Positions 61,571-64,000 of a stretch of 64,000 bases of DNA are shown here, piece after piece (position 1 is the stretch's first letter; each line of letters starts with the position of its first letter). The position numbers and the translations under genes are program-made. The notes under the pieces are model-generated. The model ran no database searches and was not told the DNA's origin. It saw nothing but the letters and a program-made list of their open reading frames with translations. Source of the stretch: Pedobacter sp. MC2016-05 (GTDB taxonomy: Bacteria; Bacteroidota; Bacteroidia; Sphingobacteriales; Sphingobacteriaceae); assembly GCF_026239735.1 (NCBI RefSeq), contig NZ_JAPIVT010000001.1:372001-436000 (forward strand), written 5' to 3'.

Positions 61571-64000
61571 ATGAAAAAACTTTTACAAAGTTTGTTCGTG
61601 CTTTTGTTTTTTGCATCTAATGCAATGGCTCAAGATCGAACAATTACTGGGACAGTAACATCAAGTGAAGACGGTCTCCCAATTCCAGGAGCGTCCGTAA
61701 AAATCAAAGAGACAACAGGTTCAGGAACGTTAACAGGTAACGATGGTAAATATTCCATTCGCGTTAGCCAGAGTGCAAAAACACTTGTCATCTCTTCTCT
61801 TGGTTTTTTAACACGTGAAGTAGCGATTAGCGGAACAACCGTTAACTTAGCATTAACAACCGATACCAAATCATTGGATGAAGTATTAATTGTTGGTTAT
61901 GGTACCGCTAAAAAGGAAACTTTTACTGGTTCAACTGCTCAAATCAACGCTGGTGAGTTCGAAAAAAGACCGCTTACAAACGTACTTAGTGCAGTTGTAG
62001 GCGCTGCTCCTGGTATTCAAACCAATCTTGCAGGTGGTGCACCAGGCTCTTCTGCCGCAATTCGCGTAAGAGGATTTGGTTCTATCTCTGCCTCAAACTC
62101 TGCTTTAATTGTAGTTGATGGAGTGGTTTATGATGGTGGTATGTCAAACATTAATCCGGACGATGTTGAAAATGTATCTATTTTAAAGGATGCTTCGACA
62201 ACTGCGCTATATGGCTCAAGAGCAGCTAACGGAGTAGTAATGATTACAACAAAAAAAGGTAAGAAGAATTCTGATAATTTAACTTTTAAGGCATCAGTTG
62301 GATGGTTGGATCGGGGTTTACCAGAATATGAGCGTGTTGATGCCAATACGTACTATCCATTAATGTGGGAAGTGCAAAGAAATACTTTACAATATGGTTC
62401 TTTAGCCATTCCTCGTAATATCGCGGGCCAGATTGCTGCTGGTACATTAAGTAGTTATAATGGTGCAAATTACACTGGTGTTAAATCACTGTTAGGTTAC
62501 AATCCTTACAATGTTGCTGATAACCAAATTGTATCCGCCGATGGTATTTTGAATCCTAATGCGTCATTGTTATATGGTGATGACTTAGATTGGGCTGATG
62601 CAGCTAGTCAAGGTGGCAAGAAAAGACAAAATTATAACATGACTTACTCAGGTGGTAATGAAAAATCTGATTTTTTTGCTTCAGTTGGTTACACAAATGA
62701 AGAAGGATTTCTTATAAAATCTGGATTAAAAAGATACAACGGTCGTGTGGCTGTGAATTCAAATCCAGTAAAATGGTTTAAAACGGGGTTAAATTTGAGT
62801 GGGACTTACAGTAAATCATTAACAGATAATGTTGGTGATGGCGGATCTTCAGTGGTTAATCCTTTTTATATTTCCCGTTATATTGGCCCAATCTATCCGG
62901 TATACCTTCACAATGCTACAACTGGTGATTATGTATTGGATGCCAATGGACAACGTCAGTTTGATTTTGGTAACGGCCGTCCGTTCTCTCAAGGTCGCCA
63001 CACTATTTTTGAAAATATAAATGATTCGCAGAGATCAGTAAGAGGCGTTATCAATGCTAGGACTTATGCAACCGTTAATATCACCAAAGATTTAAAAGCG
63101 ACTACTAATGTAAGTTTCGATTTGCAGGATATTCACGAGCGCTTATATGATAACCCGATTGTAGGTGATGGAGCTCCAGCAGGTAGGGCTTATCAATATT
63201 TATACCGTACAACCAATATTACCTTTAACCAATTATTAGAATATAATAAGCAATTCGGTAAACATAACGTTAATGCCCTTGCAGGACATGAAACTTTCAC
63301 GCGTAAGTATAATGAACTTTCAGGTAGCAGAAGTGGACAAAGTTTTGATGGAATCACAGAACTATCAAACTTTGCAACTGTTTTAGGTACAAGTTCTTTT
63401 GAGGATAATTATGCTCTTGAAAGTTATTTAGGTCGTATTAATTACGATTTTGATGGAAAATATTTATTAAGTGCTAACTTTCGTAGAGATGGTAATTCGA
63501 GATTTTCATCAGCGGTACGTTGGAATAATTTCTATGGTATAAGCGCAGGCTGGAATATCCACAAAGAGGCTTTCTTTAATGCTAAATGGGTAGACCAACT
63601 AAAGCTAAGATCTTCATATGGAGAATTGGGTAATGATGCTGGGATCGATTATTACGCTTACAAAGCTTTATATAATTTAGGCAATAATAACCAGGCTGAA
63701 TCCGGATCTAGACAAGCTAGGTTATCAAATCCAACTTTAACCTGGGAGACTGCAAAAAACTTGGATGTAGCTTTGGAATTTGGCTTGTTTAAAAACAGAT
63801 TAACAGGTACTGTCGAGTATTTTAACAGAATTACCGATGGTTTAATTTTTGATGTACCCCAACCATTATCAAACGGAGGATCAACTACAAGTCCGTATTA
63901 TTTCGCTATTCCTACTAACATTGGAAGTTTGTATAACAGAGGTTGGGAAGCGCAGATTACCGGAGAGGTTGTTCGCAATAAAGATTTCAAATATACAGCA
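61571..64000 (+). CDS. SusC/RagA-type TonB-dependent transporter, 3' end outside window
   Basis: The frame is open from ATG 61571 to the window end (810 codons), so about 200 residues of barrel are missing. Signal peptide (SNAMAQ, ~21), regulatory-like domain (RTITGTVTSSEDGLPIPGAS), TonB-contact region (LDEVLIVGYGTAKKETFTGS), plug (AIRVRGFGSISASNSALIVV and ILKDASTTALYGSRAANGVV), then barrel strands. No STN domain. It is the next gene after GH29, GH92 and GH2 on the same strand, and probably imports oligosaccharides they release or act on. A SusD partner should follow outside the window. Confidence 0.92.
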   Translation, partial: MKKLLQSLFVLLFFASNAMAQDRTITGTVTSSEDGLPIPGASVKIKETTGSGTLTGNDGKYSIRVSQSAKTLVISSLGFLTREVAISGTTVNLALTTDTKSLDEVLIVGYGTAKKETFTGSTAQINAGEFEKRPLTNVLSAVVGAAPGIQTNLAGGAPGSSAAIRVRGFGSISASNSALIVVDGVVYDGGMSNINPDDVENVSILKDASTTALYGSRAANGVVMITTKKGKKNSDNLTFKASVGWLDRGLPEYERVDANTYYPLMWEVQRNTLQYGSLAIPRNIAGQIAAGTLSSYNGANYTGVKSLLGYNPYNVADNQIVSADGILNPNASLLYGDDLDWADAASQGGKKRQNYNMTYSGGNEKSDFFASVGYTNEEGFLIKSGLKRYNGRVAVNSNPVKWFKTGLNLSGTYSKSLTDNVGDGGSSVVNPFYISRYIGPIYPVYLHNATTGDYVLDANGQRQFDFGNGRPFSQGRHTIFENINDSQRSVRGVINARTYATVNITKDLKATTNVSFDLQDIHERLYDNPIVGDGAPAGRAYQYLYRTTNITFNQLLEYNKQFGKHNVNALAGHETFTRKYNELSGSRSGQSFDGITELSNFATVLGTSSFEDNYALESYLGRINYDFDGKYLLSANFRRDGNSRFSSAVRWNNFYGISAGWNIHKEAFFNAKWVDQLKLRSSYGELGNDAGIDYYAYKALYNLGNNNQAESGSRQARLSNPTLTWETAKNLDVALEFGLFKNRLTGTVEYFNRITDGLIFDVPQPLSNGGSTTSPYYFAIPTNIGSLYNRGWEAQITGEVVRNKDFKYTA

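Overview
The window looks like the chromosome of a Bacteroidota member, most likely a soil or freshwater Sphingobacteriaceae bacterium close to Pedobacter. This is an inference from gene content and style: five SusC genes (four complete, with SusD partners, and one cut by the window end), many lipoprotein-type glycoside hydrolases, a NagB-PIG-L fusion, AT-rich spacers, and promoters of the Bacteroidota type (TTG near -33, TAnnTTTG near -7). I see no rRNA, tRNA, CRISPR array or transposase.

Layout. (1) 1-5312: the end of fabD, a very large orphan membrane histidine kinase, and a membrane-anchored coiled-coil protein. (2) 5520-29423: a glucuronoxylan utilisation region. It holds a GHL10-type protein, a LacI regulator, GH10 xylanase, GH115 alpha-glucuronidase, GH43, an HGSNAT-like membrane acyltransferase, a second LacI regulator, mannonate dehydratase uxuA, a susC-susD-GH10 operon whose xylanase carries an inserted carbohydrate-binding module, a SGNH acetyl esterase, a GH35-type galactosidase and another GH43. 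(3) 29609-37421: amino-sugar genes (NagB-PIG-L fusion, anmK) and a susCD pair. (4) 37625-49706: a DeoR regulator, two tandem susCD pairs and a DUF4397 lipoprotein. (5) 49784-54599: a phosphoesterase/beta-propeller fusion, a small outer-membrane barrel, a 71-residue protein and an S41 protease. (6) 54634-64000: GH29 fucosidase, GH92 alpha-mannosidase, a GH2 of the beta-mannosidase/glucosaminidase type and a truncated susC, which together suggest N-glycan use.

How region 2 works together. Surface GH10 enzymes cut the xylan backbone and SusCD imports the fragments. The esterase, GH115, GH43 and GH35 enzymes would strip side chains. UxuA would process mannonate derived from glucuronate. A 14-bp LacI-type operator (TGCAATCGGTTGCA or its complement) occurs exactly three times, in front of lacI-1, between uxuA and susC, and between the GH35/esterase operon and GH43. 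At each site the operator contains the TTG of the -33 promoter element, on both strands in the two divergent spacers. This defines a local LacI regulon and is the clearest regulatory signal in the window.

In region 4, the two susC promoters share a different signature: TGCG blocks repeated at exactly 10-bp spacing, followed by ATATTTAC-n5-TATTGC. The adjacent DeoR protein is the obvious candidate reader. None of the SusC proteins shows an N-terminal STN signalling domain and no sigma/anti-sigma genes are present, which fits control by cytoplasmic repressors.
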